From Echinarachnius parma (lineage: Eukaryota > Echinodermata > Echinoidea > Clypeasteroida > Echinarachniidae): a stretch of DNA of 64,000 bases. Under the pieces are notes generated by a model that was given only the letters and a program-made list of their open reading frames with translations, made no database searches and had not been told where the DNA came from. The stretch covers positions 54,538 through 118,537 of the forward strand of contig JBAMJV010009785.1 in the NCBI GenBank assembly GCA_037951105.1, given 5' to 3'. Each line of letters opens with the position of its first letter. Within the stretch, counting starts at the first letter, position 1. Both the position numbers and the translations under genes were made by a program. Below, piece by piece: positions 33,946-46,715 of the stretch.

Positions 33946-34690
33946 GTTTGGCATCCGAAAATATATATTTTTTTAAAGAGCGAACAAAGTTTATCTCATG
34001 AAAAATCGTCGGCGTACACAAATAATACAGGACATAACGAAATAATTGAGGTAACAAATTTCTGGTTTATGTGACATTCAATTATAGCTCACATACTGTA
34101 TATTGATTTGTTCGAGAATGCTTAAAATGTGGCATGTAAATTGACGCGTGTAATTCATTATTTGGCACAAATGAATTGTTCAATATTATTGTTTGTCTTA
34201 AACATATTTGTTCTTGGGCATATCTTTTTTCCATCCGTAAATATCGGATAAATTAAGAAATCATGTTTTTTTAAAATCATATATTTTGATAACATCGATT
34301 ATAAAAGCCGATAAATTGTAAACAGTATTGCTTATATTTTCATCAACATGGAATATATTTTGATAACGCATTATTATGTTTATAAACATAAGCTATAATT
34401 GAATTGCGCATATATATAAATCTAGAACATTGTAAATATATATCAAGAAACATCGCTATCTATGTTGATAACGCATAATTATATATATATATTTATATGT
34501 TATAAATATTAAATATATTTTTATAGCGCATATATAAGTTGTATTAACATTTAAATATAACTTGGCAATGGCCCATTTATGTTTTAGGGATAGAGTATAT
34601 TTAGTTTTTCCCCCTATGGCTTCCCATACAAATATCACTTTAAGAAAACCGTATACATTGAAGCTCCTTGTTTTCTTTAATACCTACCTC
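33946..34690. other. AT-rich non-coding stretch
   Basis: No gene. Repeated GATAACGCAT and ATATATAAAT motifs at intervals of roughly 100 bases (34360-34530) suggest an old degenerate tandem array; the same is seen in copy B at about 57480-57660. Confidence 0.45.
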
Positions 34691-35029
34691 ACTAGCCTCG
34701 TTTTGATGTGTTAGCAGCGAGGAGACGGAGAAGGCCTGTTCAGATCGTGATGATAAACCTGTTCCTTACTAGATTCCGCAATTCCCGTAGAGTTAAAGAA
34801 GGACCCACCAGGTCCTCTGTAATAGGCAATAATGATATATTAACTTAATGCAATTCGTCAGGGAAAGACTCTCTCTCTCCAAACCTCTGCTATTAAACAC
34901 AATCGTCGCAACAAGTCACATCACACGAAGACAGCAGTGGTATTTATACGTCTAGATGAACCTTCACAGCAATCGTTTCAAAAGTGGTTCTGATTCGTAA
35001 TCAAATCAGATGCGCGGTGCCATCTTGCG

Positions 35030-35102
35030 AACGCCCTGCGCACGGTGCGTAATACACACTGGCACAGTGTTATATAGGCTAGTGCGCACAAACTAATCTA
35101 GC
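35030..35102 (+). promoter_or_regulatory. Putative core promoter before the candidate first exon, copy A
   Basis: GC-rich sequence with CTGCGCACGGTGCG (NRF1-like) at about 35035-35050 and TATATA at 35071-35076, about 30 bases before the ATG at 35103. In copy B roughly 60 bases containing both motifs are missing. Function is inferred from position only. Confidence 0.35.
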
Positions 35103-35133
35103 ATGGCGACCCGCAGTTTAGCATCACTCCTGG
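35103..35133 (+). CDS. Candidate first coding exon (MATRSLASLL), copy A
   Basis: ATG in context CTAGCATGGCGACC opens ten codons, MATRSLASLL, plus one base, followed at once by a strong donor G|GTAAGT. The basic/hydrophobic start would suit a mitochondrial presequence. The exon is conserved base for base in copy B (58160-58190). A possible acceptor and exon 2 lie at 36016. The rest of the gene is not in the window or was never duplicated, so this may be a 5' gene fragment. The product is not recognised. Confidence 0.4.
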
Positions 35134-35327
35134 GTAAGTTGTTTTTCTCGAAAACTGCACAAACAAGTTTAAGGGATCACAACAAATCGCTTGAAGGATG
35201 ACCACGACTGACAAGTAGTATTACATGATATTTACTGCCTCCTTAAAGACTACGCAGATCTAATTCATTACTTGTACCATCGCAGTCTTGTTTATTGTGC
35301 TGATATTCAACAACCTTCACAATTTAA

Positions 35328-35859
35328 AGGGATAGTTTAGTTTGGGTATAGAGGGCGCTGCACGGATTTTTTTTGTTTTGAGGTAGTGAAAACCTGAGTG
35401 TCAAATTTGAAAGAGCATAACATTTTAATGACAGAATAAACTTTTTTTTTATCAAAATCGGTTCAGAAACGGGTGAAATATCCATAAATATAACCATTTG
35501 TAATTATTGCGGGGCCCCATTATAATTCAATAATTTTGGACCAGCCGTTGAACAAAATTTACAAAAGATGTTTTTAAATTGTTGCTGATTATCTCTTTAT
35601 TTAATCATTATTTTAACAAAACATCACATGCACAATTTGTATATATTAAAAATGGTTGAAACCAATGAGTTTTTAGAGAGCGCCCCTGAGTTTTAACGGC
35701 ATTTTTTAAATGATAACAGGCTTTGTACTCAGATGTTTGTAATTTGTTATACCTTTCAAGCACGGTGAAGTTATAACTATTAGTTGTTTTATGTAATGGT
35801 GCAGGTTTTGGTTACTATACCAAAACTGTACTCTCTATAGAAAAAACTCAACAATCCTT
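35328..35859 (+). mobile_element. TTAA-flanked T1 element in the candidate intron, copy A
   Basis: Ends AGGGATAGTTTAGTTTGGG and CAACAATCCTT with TTAA on both sides (35324-35327, 35860-35863). The T1 core is present. The counterpart in copy B (58382-58667) is internally deleted, so the insertion predates the segmental duplication. Confidence 0.85.
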
Positions 35860-36015
35860 TTAAAATTCATCTAAACTTTGTAACAGTAAAAACACGATCG
35901 AGAGAAAACACTAATATTCCCGAAAGGCTTCAGAATTGTCCAACTCAAAGTCACCTAAAATCCATTAAGTGCATGTAAATCCATGTCCATCAATATGCTG
36001 CCTTTTCTGTTGCAG

Positions 36016-36029
36016 AAGATAGGGAATCT
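36016..36029 (+). CDS. Candidate second exon, copy A
   Basis: A pyrimidine-rich tract CCTTTTCTGTTGCAG precedes AAGATAGGGAATCT, then GTAACT (copy B: GTAAGA, a better donor). Joined to exon 1 in phase it would add about five residues; if the second donor is not used, a stop follows after a few codons. The evidence is only splice-site-like sequence plus conservation between copies. Confidence 0.25.
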
Positions 36030-36537
36030 GTAACTGCATAACAACGATTTAATGTAAGACTTATCAATAATTAATGGGCAATTTGAACAATCCATTGATC
36101 TTGCTTTACAAATACTTTTCATCTTTTAGAGCATAATTTATGCTGGTACTCTTAAACAAATCAAATTTATAGTCAAAGATGACCGGACTACGCCCACGCC
36201 TCGCATTATCCCTAATGCGTTATCATCATTATGTTGTTTATTTTATGTTATACTTTATATTAATACATATACTGTATATATATTCCTAATATAGGTTATC
36301 GAAATCGCTAAAAAGGAATAATTATAAGCTGTATAAACAATCAAATCGATAAAGACCAACACATATTATGTACTAAACCTGATCGAGTAAATATTATTCA
36401 TACTAACCGTAATCAGGCCGGGTTATTTTTTTCAAGATGACATAGCCTGATTTAAAAACGATTTAAAGTTAAAATGTATTATATCTACGTCACTAAATAT
36501 ATATTTTAGCAAATCGCTATTCCTTAAGTACAGTTGT
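36030..36537. other. Right end of copy A, non-coding
   Basis: No gene. Homology with copy B (58837-59278) ends at about 36537. Confidence 0.5.
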
Positions 36538-36600
36538 GCTACCCTCGAAGAAAGTCGACGCAGCCAAGCCCTTGCTGCATGAGAAAAATGTCACAGAGCC

Positions 36601-37487
36601 CGCCGCACACAGAGCTAACCCGACCCGATCCGACAGGTTTTCAGTCGGTTCAGCTCAGTATACGTTGCCCCAGGACTCCTGTTTTTGCCGGTCAAGAGCC
36701 AGTCGGAGATCATTCGAGGCCGATTCGACATGTTGAATTGGCTACGACTGAGCGAAACATCGTTCGTTTTACTCCGCTAGCTTGACGGTCGGATCGCGGG
36801 TTACTAAAAAATCCGATATTAGAGTAAATCCCATGAAGAGACGGGTATTTCTGTGTAAACCAACTCTAGACTGCTGACCAAGGGATAGTTGAGTTTTGGT
36901 AGAGAGGGAGCTAGACTAATTTTTTTTTTTGTGAGGTAATGAAAAACTGAGTGTAAAATTTGAAAGAGCATAATATTTAAATAATAAAATCATCTTTGTT
37001 TGATCAAAATCGGTTCAGAGACGGCTGAAATATCCATAATATAACAATTTGTAATAAACCTAGTGCCCCAGGTTTATTAGAGAATTTTGAACCAGCCGTT
37101 AAAAAAAAAAAAAAATGCTTCCTCTTTTCAAAAAGTTACAAAATAGGTATTTAAATAGTTGTTGGTTATTTCTCTATCTAATCACTATTTCAACAAAGCA
37201 TCACAAGCACAATATTTTATTCAAAATGGTTAAAACCGATGAGTGTTTAGAGAGCGCCCTCTCACGTTTTAACGGCTCTTTTTGAATGATAACGTGATCT
37301 TTACTACGTCATTTGTAATTTTGTGTTCCTTTCTAGTTATAACTATTATTTTGTAATGTAATGATGCAGGTTTTGGTTACTAAAACTCAGTTTCACCAAA
37401 ACTGTACTCTCCTTACCAGAACTCAACTATCCCTTTACTGACTGAAAGCCAGCCGGATTGGGTCGAGTCTGCTCTGTGTGCGGGTGG
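36601..37487. mobile_element. Inverted-repeat DNA element with nested T1
   Basis: Arms 36601-36645 and about 37440-37487 are inverted with shared CGCACACAGAGC, CGACCC.ATCCG and TTTCAGTC blocks. It interrupts a LINE fragment whose uninterrupted form is at 21604-21860. A T1 element (36881-37434) lies inside. Confidence 0.7.
36881..37434 (+). mobile_element. Nearly full-length T1 element
   Basis: 554 bp. Ends AGGGATAGTTGAGTTTTGG and CCAGAACTCAACTATCCCT, nearly perfect inverses. The flanks are ACCA and TTAC, so a TTAA duplication is not preserved here. Confidence 0.85.
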
Positions 37488-37685
37488 CTTCATGCTACAG
37501 TGCTAGAGCATCCGAATTCCAGTGCCCAGCCATATGCTTATTCTATATAATACATGAGTTGCGTAATGAGATGAAGAAAACAAAACAATCGTGGGCTTTC
37601 GAGGGAGTAAACAAACCGAGTCGTATTGGAAGGGATACCATCGGTCAACAGTAGATGGTGTTGGAAATGGGGAGGTCAAACAATT

Positions 37686-37980
37686 AGTTAAAAAGTTAAA
37701 GTCCTTCCGGTGCCAATGTTGGCACATAAGGCGGCGCCTATCTCCGATTCATTAGCCCTAGGCCACACGTCTACTAAATGTAGCGAAAGTTACAGAAGGG
37801 GGCCAGTCCTCTGGTAACTCGCGTGATTAACTTTCCCTTCTCCATTATATAAATGCGCCTGGCTAGAAGGCAGAATGTACCATTTTTAAAAGTCTTTGGT
37901 ATGACCCGGTCTGGGTTCGAAACCGGGACCTCCCGTGCATGAGGCGGGCACTCTAACCGCTAAGCCACCATGCTTGGGTT
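37686..37980 (-). mobile_element. tRNA-derived SINE
   Basis: Minus orientation, flanked by AAACAATT on both sides (37678-37685, 37981-37988). The 5' head (about 37893-37977) is tRNA-like: A box TGGCTTAGCGGTTAGAG, an anticodon arm with loop CTCATGC (anticodon CAT), and B box GGTTTCGAACC. A tRNA-unrelated body with GGCGCCGCCTTATGTGCC follows, then a tail AAGGACTTTAACTTTTTAAC. SINEs are mobilised by LINE enzymes. The tRNA head is internal-promoter sequence and not a host tRNA gene. Confidence 0.85.
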
Positions 37981-37988
37981 AAACAATT

Positions 37989-38155
37989 TGCCCGGCAAAA
38001 AATTTCCCCGGTGAGTTGAAAATGTGCACTTATGTTAAAAAGTAAGTCGATTATTAATGTAATACTGAACTTAATCTTTCCTTGTAAAGCAACTGGCATT
38101 TTATCAATGCAAAATCGTCATAACATGGCGGTTTGGGAATCCTGTGATTTTTTAT
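37989..38155. other. Short non-coding spacer
   Basis: Nothing recognised. Confidence 0.4.
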
Positions 38156-38156
38156 T

Positions 38157-38400
38157 TACCACTACCACTTCTACCGCCACCACCGCCACCACCACAAAAA
38201 CAACAACAACAACAGCAGCAGCAACATCAACAACAAATAACAAACACACAAGCAAAGAAAACACAAACTAACTAACTAACTGACTATCTAACTATAAGTA
38301 TCTAAGTAACTATCTTACTAAATAGCTAACTAACTAACTAACGAACTAACTAATAAAGAAACTAACTAACTAACGAACGAGCTGACTAACTAACTATTTT
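38157..38400. repeat. Compound microsatellite: (ACC)n, (AAC)n, then (AACT)n
   Basis: ACC/CCG, AAC and AGC units at 38157-38250 are followed by an imperfect AACT tetranucleotide array at about 38265-38400. Confidence 0.9.
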
Positions 38401-38430
38401 ACTAATTTACTATATAACCAACTAACGCAC

Positions 38431-38505
38431 AAATGAACCAATAAAACGAAATGAACCAATAAAACGAAATGAACCAATAAAACGAAATGAACCAATAAAA
38501 CGAAA
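38431..38505. repeat. 18-bp minisatellite, four copies
   Basis: Perfect tandem units of AAATGAACCAATAAAACG. Because the unit is a multiple of three it yields a repeated hexapeptide frame on the minus strand (38402-38596), which is not evidence of a gene. Confidence 0.95.
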
Positions 38506-38767
38506 CGTGCCCAATTTTCATTAGACGCGATAGTTTGAAATTACAGAAAAAGCGTAAACAAACTAAAGTCAGTCTTCCCATTTCGTGTACTACCAATTGA
38601 CGATTTAAGTGTTACTGTTAGGTACTTTTATTATCCACTGGCAAGTTATGTTAGATCTCTTTTAGTGATACATCTTTAACTCATGTTTTAAATAAAGATA
38701 CAAACCCACCAAACATGCAAAAATACAAACCCACCAAACACATAAGCATACATGCATACATATAAAG

Positions 38768-38798
<31 letters not shown>

Positions 38799-38843
38799 AC
38801 AGCACACACCCGTATACACACATATATACATATACCCACGCAT

Positions 38844-38916
<73 letters not shown>

Positions 38917-39066
38917 CAGCACACACATACCACGCACACACGCATACACGCATACACGCCAACACACACGCGTAGGCACACACATACACCCACAAACACA
39001 CAGTCACATACGCACACATGCACTCACACGCTCACAAGCACGCGCGCACACACGCACGCACACACA
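38768..39066. repeat. (CA)n microsatellite
   Basis: CA tract with CACG and CATA variants; counterpart of 22288-22560. Confidence 0.97.
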
Positions 39067-39535
39067 CTTACACAAAACCATGCACACAAACAAACAAACA
39101 CACTCATTGACCAGTGCACAATTAATTAGTCGATTTTGTACTAAGGTGTAATTTTTCAAATGGCGAATCCAAATTTATTTATATTCATTAATTTCAGACA
39201 ACAGAGTACAGATTGTGCGATACAAGTCAACAACCTGTGCAGCCATCATAGTTAGATTTATACACTTTTCTCCAGCAACAATATAATAATTACAATCAAT
39301 AATCGGATGTGAAATAGCAATGCTTTAACCAGGGGGTATCAAAGCGGTATATCCAATCTATGTCGAATTATCTAATCATCAGGAGACCTTAAAAGAACCT
39401 ATTATAGTAGACCAGCCAAGACTCGTTTTTTTACTTTGGAGGGCATTTTTTGTTAATGGTCTGAATCTATCATGGATCGATGCAGGAAGTCATACTGTTC
39501 AAAGTTAGGGCGGATGCCAAGCTCAAAAATTCACC

Positions 39536-40556
39536 GTTACCATGGAAACGCCTCACGAATAGACCACGCCCATTTCTCATTTTTTCGCAATTTAGCTACA
39601 TCTTTGAAAATGAGTTCGTATGATTGTTGCCAAATATAAAAGCAAATTATGAACTTGTGTACATAAAACAACATGATGCTGTCATATTGTATATATGCAA
39701 TTCATGAAAATTGTTTTGGCCCCTAATGATTGTTCTGTTGTTGCCTAGCAACCAATTTAAGTCCGTAGTAACAATTTTTTATTTTCGTTTTTTCTTCATT
39801 TTTTTCCAAAAAATATCATGACTTCTATATTATAATGCTAGATAAAAAAAAGGGGAAAGATGAAGAATATAAACCTTTCAAGGCATAGCTACTTAGGTAA
39901 TTGAAATAAAATAAGTACTTACAATTTTCATTATAGTCATAAAACCATGCTGGGAGATGATAAAGTACACCCTCACTTCCTGATTTTTGCGCGTTTAGCG
40001 CGCAAACAACAACTCATGCCTATATGCACACTATACGGTTATCAGTGCATAAGTGCGTGTTTTTTGTATCGTCATTCATATAAAGGGCACCCAATGCATA
40101 ATAATATAGATATATAAATGTTACTTTAAACTTAGACATGATGATGTTGATAATTTGAAAGGGGATTCCCTAGCAACGGACATGTTTCCATAGCAACGAC
40201 TGTTAAATAGTCATTTCTTAAAATAACAAGACTATTTCATGAATGTCGGTGCAAATAATGTGTTTGTGTAATAAATACGTATAAACAGTATACATAAACA
40301 TAATATACTATAGTATATGCTTATATTAATAATTGCGTGATATTCGAAAGATAATTTAAAAAGGAAATCTTAAAGGGTATTGAAGAAATGATGTTACATT
40401 ATGATGTGTGTTAACCGTTGGTATTAATTCAAACGAATCCTTCTGTCGAGTATGTGTCTAACAACTCTTTTTCACAAATAATCGTGTGAAATATAACATG
40501 ATTATTTCATACAATGTACTATTCATTGATTAAATTAAATTCGTTTCCATAGCAAC
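39536..40556. promoter_or_regulatory. Four RFX X-box-like motifs
   Basis: GTTACCATGGAAAC (39536-39549), GTTGCCTAGCAAC (39740-39752), GTTTCCATAGCAAC (40184-40197) and GTTTCCATAGCAAC (40543-40556), plus a half site CCCTAGCAAC near 40168. They fit the imperfect inverted repeat bound by RFX factors, which drive ciliary genes in animals. They lie at the left end of the 8.7-kb element with no visible gene. Confidence 0.4.
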
Positions 40557-41445
40557 CAATATTCCCCCAATATCACTTTCAAAAAGATTGTTGTGAAATC
40601 AATCTGATTGGTCTAAGGTTACATGGTGTTACATGGTAATCATGTTGATTGGTTATGCATTTTTATGTAGAATAGAGTTCGTTATCAATGCAGCAGGTTT
40701 TTCTGATATCGATATGTTAAATAAAATAATAAATAAAGACACCCAAATATGCAACAAACGTGTGCGCACACACACAATAAAACATAAACAAAATCAATGT
40801 GTCTACATTATAACAATTTTGGTTATGAACCGTCTATGCAGGCTGGTTTATCAAATACTGGCATGTAGTGGCGAATATATCATTGTAATTGTACAATGAA
40901 TATGAGAAAACCATGCACACACGCACGCAGACACACACGCTGACACAAACACACTGACCCACCCAAATTCATTCCAAAATAAAAGTCACCATTATACAGG
41001 AATGCTTATATTAAGTATTTGTTTTCTTTATTCTATTTCCCATGACCACATTACCTTTCAAAGAATTCAAACCAGGTTACTTACCTACAATCACCAAATG
41101 TATTTTACCCCATTCAATATAGGTAAATAGAATTAACATGACTGCCAAATTTATGAACGAGTCTTCCAGAGAGGAAATAATGAGCTCCAGCTTCTATTAC
41201 GTTTGTGTATACCAAATATCTCGCCAAAGTACGATATGAGTATTGTTATTCAAGTTTACAGTGTATGGATGCTTGCCAAGTGATTGCAAGTTTAGGCAAA
41301 ATATCCCAATTTTAGGATTAGGCATTAGGGGTACATTAATGAGTCTAAAAATAAATGTATTCAAACCCAGTGACATTCATTCTAAAGTGGTTATATTGAA
41401 GAAAATGCTATCAAAATACATGACATAGAGTGGAAACCATAAATG

Positions 41446-41800
41446 TATAATTTCATTTCATTTTTCATTTCATTTATTCATTTATTTCAGGTAAAATACA
41501 ATAATAAAAACGGTACAGTGTAAAAATTGACAGGTATTTGCCGTAGAAGCAAAGTGCTTGTTAACGGCAAACCTATGTAAACAAAATCAAAATCAAATCA
41601 AAAGAAATTATTTGTATACATTATTTTAAGCATGGAAATCATACAACCCTCACAAATTGAGGTTTTACTTATGAATCTAAATTGCACTATTAAAAAGAAA
41701 CATAACCTAAACATTTAACAATAACAAGTACAGAAGACAACACCAACAAAAACACAACATCGATACTCAATAATTAGTGAACAATTGAAGTTTAAAGATG
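41446..41800 (-). mobile_element. LINE 3'-end relic inside the 8.7-kb element
   Basis: A (TTTCA)n-type tract (41449-41500) adjoins sequence read on the minus strand as GTTTGCCGTTAACAAGCACT, the arrangement of a LINE 3' end with a short tandem tail. No RT remains. Confidence 0.45.
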
Positions 41801-44640
41801 CGTTTAAAGATGGTACAATTATTAATATTATTAAAACAATTATTAATATTAAAATCAACTAAAGGTTTTGAAGACATATGCATTTCCTGAAGTCAAAGTC
41901 ATGATGTAAATCCGAAATGTAGTTCTAACACATGATAAGGCAATGCTCATAATTGAGTCATGATATAATTAAATAAATATAAAACCGGAAAATGCCAACT
42001 TTGACACAAGGAATCAATGCTACATGAATATTTCGTGAAAATCAAAGCAATGGAAACGTACATTATCAATTGTATTACTTTATATGAAACATGTGTTTGC
42101 GACATGCACTCAATCATTTTCTAAATGTTAGTTATCTTTCTGTTTCAAATATATATTAGTCTATTTCACTCCAAACTTACCTATAATGAAGTGCATACGT
42201 AACCATAATTATACTTCCATCATACAAATCACAAAAAGTCCAACAAAATTAGCAAGTGAGCAAGTTGGATCTCCATTTTAAAGCTTAAAACACATGTCAT
42301 GCAAAAGATGATTCCAATCACATGTAAGATCATACTCTTTTTTGACACACATAATCAAATGCATACTTGTTACTGGCATTTGAAACGCTTTTGTCATGAA
42401 ATATTAATGAACTAGATGAACAATGATGGACATTATTTTTTTTGTGAAGGTCAGCTCAGTGAAACAGAGACTATTGTCAGTGCATGTCCCATTTAATTAC
42501 CTATAATTCAGTAAATGTGTTAACAAAATGTGAAGATGATAGAGTGCCAATATCTTAATCACAAGCGTATGGACGTATAAATAACCTCATTCTTAACTGC
42601 AGAACAAACATTCATTGATCATTTTCATGAGAGAACCACTAGTTCTAAGTAAGGTGTGTAGACGTGGACAGTGTTAACTAGATCCCTTTAATATTATCAT
42701 TTCATGAGGTCAAAGTATTTGACATCATTTTAATAGGTATCCATAGTACTGTAATGATTTAATTACCTGAAACAGAGTCACAAGAAAACAAAATGAAGAC
42801 CTTTATCTTACAATACAAATTCAGATATAAGGGCACAATAAGAGTGACGCTACAAATACAATAGCACCACCATTTAGGGTGCACTTCTGGAACCCAAATT
42901 GGCATTTGCACCCTAATGGTGCATTTGTGAACCCCATATAATGCAACACATCACCCATAAAGGTCCAACAATTAAGAAAGCGTTTTGCACCCTTAATGTG
43001 TCAAATGAATATCTTAGTGTGTAACAGTATTGCAGCTCAAATAGCCTGACCAGACTAACGTAATTCGGGGTATACTTACTTACAGTCAGACATTTCATGT
43101 CTTAGGACTACTATCATTTCCATCAAATAAGAGGGGTTTAAAAAGTTGCATCGTACCCATTATCAAATTTGCATATTTTTTTTCTCTCTTAATCAAGTGC
43201 ATAAAGCAGTGCTGCATTTCAATTTACAAAATACAAAAGTACTACCACAGTCTCTAACAGTATACTAAGAGGGTTGTACCTCACAACTGGCGCAAGACCC
43301 TGATATACTCCATGATAATGGTTATATTTGCCATTCCCGACATCACCCTGAGGAAGAACACAATCTAACTCTCTCTGCTGTGAACTTACCACTGTAGCAG
43401 TCATGAAACCACCTTCAACCCCGATCACATTTACGATGTTTTATAATCATCTCTCTCTACTTCTTTACTTCATATACTCTAATTTTCTTTTCTAAAGCGT
43501 TTATAGGCTTGTTTGCATTGACTGCTATATACATTTTTCATATTATCATTATTATTACTCCTTTAAGTGCTGCAATCAATGGCCTCTCTTTGCCTGGAAA
43601 ATGTCCATCTTCTTAAAAAAAGAAAAACAACCTCTGTCCGAGTAGTTATATGTAAGTATTTTGCCTAAGAGCCATCAAATCTCTCTAGTCATGGCTTTTC
43701 TCTTGAAGTCTCTATATGGACCATCAGTGTCCAACATTATGCTGCGTTTCCTTCCTCATGTTCTCTTCCCTATAATTCTTCATAGCAGTTTTGTTGTGTC
43801 TAATGCTGTGTGCCACTCATTTCCGTATGATCCAATCAGTTTCCGCTCTTCTCCAGCTTTCTATAACACCCTGTCATTGCTCATCATATCTGTCCATCAT
43901 TTGATCAGAATGCATCTCCATCAAATCTCGAAAGCTTCCAATCTGTTCATCGAAACAAATATTGATGATAGTAATATTTAAAACACTTACAATTTAACAA
44001 TAATACATACACAAGAAGACAACGAAGAAGAAAATAGAAATAAGAATAAATATAATAAACCATTTTTTTTTTCTACATTGGTCAAAGTCCTGAGACTAAA
44101 ACTTTCAAAACATAATCATTAAATAGTGAGCAATTTAATTGCTTATTTGATGAGAAAATTTCTATAAAGTAACATTCTGTGCTGACCTGGCGATACTTCT
44201 TCCTCGAGGTAGTTTTCTTGGAGTGTATACAAGTACTAGTGAACAGTACTATGTTTAAATTCTCTTTAAATCCATGAAGTGGTCAATATATTTAAAGATG
44301 ATATACATTTAAAATTGCAAACTAGTGTTGGTATGAGTGACAATGGTCTAAATAAAATATTTAGTTACAACATGGAAATCAATACTATCAAACCTGTGGT
44401 CCATTCCTACATGCCCTATATTACTCAACACAACTGTTATCTTTGTGAGCTTACCTTCCAATGAATGAATATCCCAAGTCTTAATCTGAAGGCATGGATG
44501 CACCATTTGGCTCAGGCTGAAAACGCTGGTCAGCTTATATTATGGTGATATAGGAAACATAAAACATACATAGAATATGATGACTTGAGGAAATAGAAGT
44601 TAAAGTACGGAATTATAAAAAAAGAAATTGTCATTTAGAA
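41801..44640. other. Non-coding interior of the 8.7-kb element
   Basis: No gene or domain recognised. A hairpin TTAGGGTGCA/TGCACCCTAA lies at about 42874-42916. Short frames such as 43661-43981 have no known motifs. Confidence 0.45.
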
Positions 44641-44774
44641 TATCATCATCCTCATCATCATCACCACCACCAATATCATCATCAACATCATCATTATCAA
44701 CATCATCATCATCCTTATATCATCATCAATATCATCATCATCCTCACCATCCTTATATCATCATCATGATCATG

Positions 44775-44809
<35 letters not shown>

Positions 44810-44890
44810 TATATCAGCACCACCACTATCATTATCATCATTATCAACATTATCATCATCCCCATCATCATCCTTATATCCTCATCATCC

Positions 44891-44923
<33 letters not shown>

Positions 44924-46433
44924 CCACCACCATAATCATCAACATCATCATCAAAATCATCATCATCACCACCACCATCACTAACACCATCATCATAATC
45001 ATTAACATCATCATCAACATGATCAACATCCTTATATCATCACCACCACTATCATCATCATTATCAACATTATCATCATCCTCATCATCATCCTTATATC
45101 ATCATGCTCATCATCATAATCATCATCACCACCATCATCACCACCACCATATTCATCAAAATCATTATCATCATCATCACCAACTCCATCACTAACTCCA
45201 TCATCAACATCATCATTATCAACATCCTCATCATCACCACCATCATCACCACCACCACCATAATCAACAAAATCATCATCATCATCATCACCACCTCCAT
45301 AACTAACTCCACCATAATCATCAACATCATCAAAATCATCATCATCATCATCACCACCACCATCATCATCATTAACATCATCATCAAAATGATCAACATC
45401 CTCATCATCTTCCTTATATCATCACCACCACTATCATCATTATTATCAACATTATCATCATCCTCATCATCATCATGCTCATCATCATAATCATCATCAC
45501 CACCTCCATCACTAACTCCACCTATCCACCATAATCATCAACATCATCATCATCATCACCACCTCCATCACTAACTCCATCATCATCAACATCCTCACCA
45601 TCATCACCACAGCCATCAACAAAATCATCATCCTCATCACCACCACCATCAACATCATTATCCTCATCATCACTACCACCATCATCATCAATATCCTCAT
45701 CATCCTTATATCTTCACCACCACCATCATCATCACCACCACCATCATCCTTATATCCTCATCATCATCATCATCATCATCCTTATCATCACCACCATCAT
45801 CATCATCTTCACCACCACCATCATCACCATTATCAACATCATCAATATCCTCATCATCATCATCATCCTTATATCCTCATCCTCAACACCACTATCATCA
45901 TCATCATCACCACCATCATCATCAACATCATCATCCTTATTCTCATAATCCTCATCATCATTACCACCACTATGATCATCATCATCATCACTACTACCAC
46001 CATCATTATCAACATCATCAATATCCTCATCATCATCCTTATATCCTCATCCTCAACACCACTATCATCATCATCATCATCATCACCACCATCATCATCA
46101 TAATCAACATCATCATCCTTATCCTTAATCCTCAACACCACTATCATCATCATCATCATCAGCATCATCATCCTTATAATCATCATCATTATTACCACCA
46201 CTATCATCATCATCATCATCATCACTACCACCAACATCATCATTATCAACATCATCACCACCACCATTATCATCATCACCACCATCATTAACATCATCAT
46301 CCTTATCCTCATTATCACCCCCCCCCCCTATCATTATCAACAACATCATCATCCTTATCATCATCACCACCATCATCAACATCATCGTCATCATCACCAC
46401 AAGTCCACCATCATCATCATCACCGTCGTCATC
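44641..46433. repeat. 1.8-kb imperfect (ATC)n array
   Basis: Dominated by ATC/ACC/AAC triplets with a higher-order period carrying CATCCTTATATC, which recurs about a dozen times. Long Ser, His, Ile and Met-rich frames on both strands are by-products. Confidence 0.97.
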
Positions 46434-46557
46434 GTACCTTGACCCGAGTTTGGAAAGTCTTTGTCTTTTCAGTCTCATCTTCCTTTTCGTTGATTAGCTT
46501 TTGCTTTCGGTCCTTCTGGCTCGTAAGTCCTTGTACTGTAGTGAACAAAAGTAGTAA

Positions 46558-46715
46558 TGGGATAGTTCAGTTTTGGTTTAGAGGGCGTTTCAATGAATAT
46601 TTTTGTTGTGAGGTAATGAAAACTCTTAAGTTGACAGTTTGAATAAGCACAAAGTTGTAGAGATAGAATGAACTTTGTTTGATCAAAATCGGTTCAGAAA
46701 CAGCTAAAGATATTC
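46558..46715 (+). mobile_element. T1 fragment
   Basis: Begins GGGATAGTTCAGTTTTGG, then TAGAGGGCG and the core GATCAAAATCGGTTCAGAAA; the right half is missing. Confidence 0.7.

Larger units (their letters stand above)
22181..36537 (+). repeat. Segmental duplication, copy A
   Basis: Direct copy of 38632-59278. Homology starts at CCACTGGCAAGTTAT and ends near GTACAGTT. It carries a (CA)n tract, a T1/T2 pair, an LRR-Ig gene with a stop codon, several TTAA elements and the two-exon candidate at 35103/36016. Insertions unique to this copy are 24299-25143, 28913-29176, 29343-29680 and 31951-33935. Confidence 0.9.
36538..37665 (+). pseudogene. LINE 3'-end fragment split by a DNA element
   Basis: GCTACCCTCGAAGAAAGTCG at 36538 and CATGCTACAGTGCTAGAGCA at about 37491 match adjacent parts of the fragment at 21604-21860. 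The intervening 36601-37487 is an insertion. Confidence 0.65.

Noticed and set aside
37893..37977. Functional tRNA-Met(CAT) gene
   Set aside because: The head is fused to a SINE body, is flanked by a target duplication and has an anticodon-stem mismatch.
44628..46478. Several 100-150 codon frames rich in Met, Ile, Ser, His or Asp
   Set aside because: All come from the ATC triplet array; no domain and no conservation of frame.
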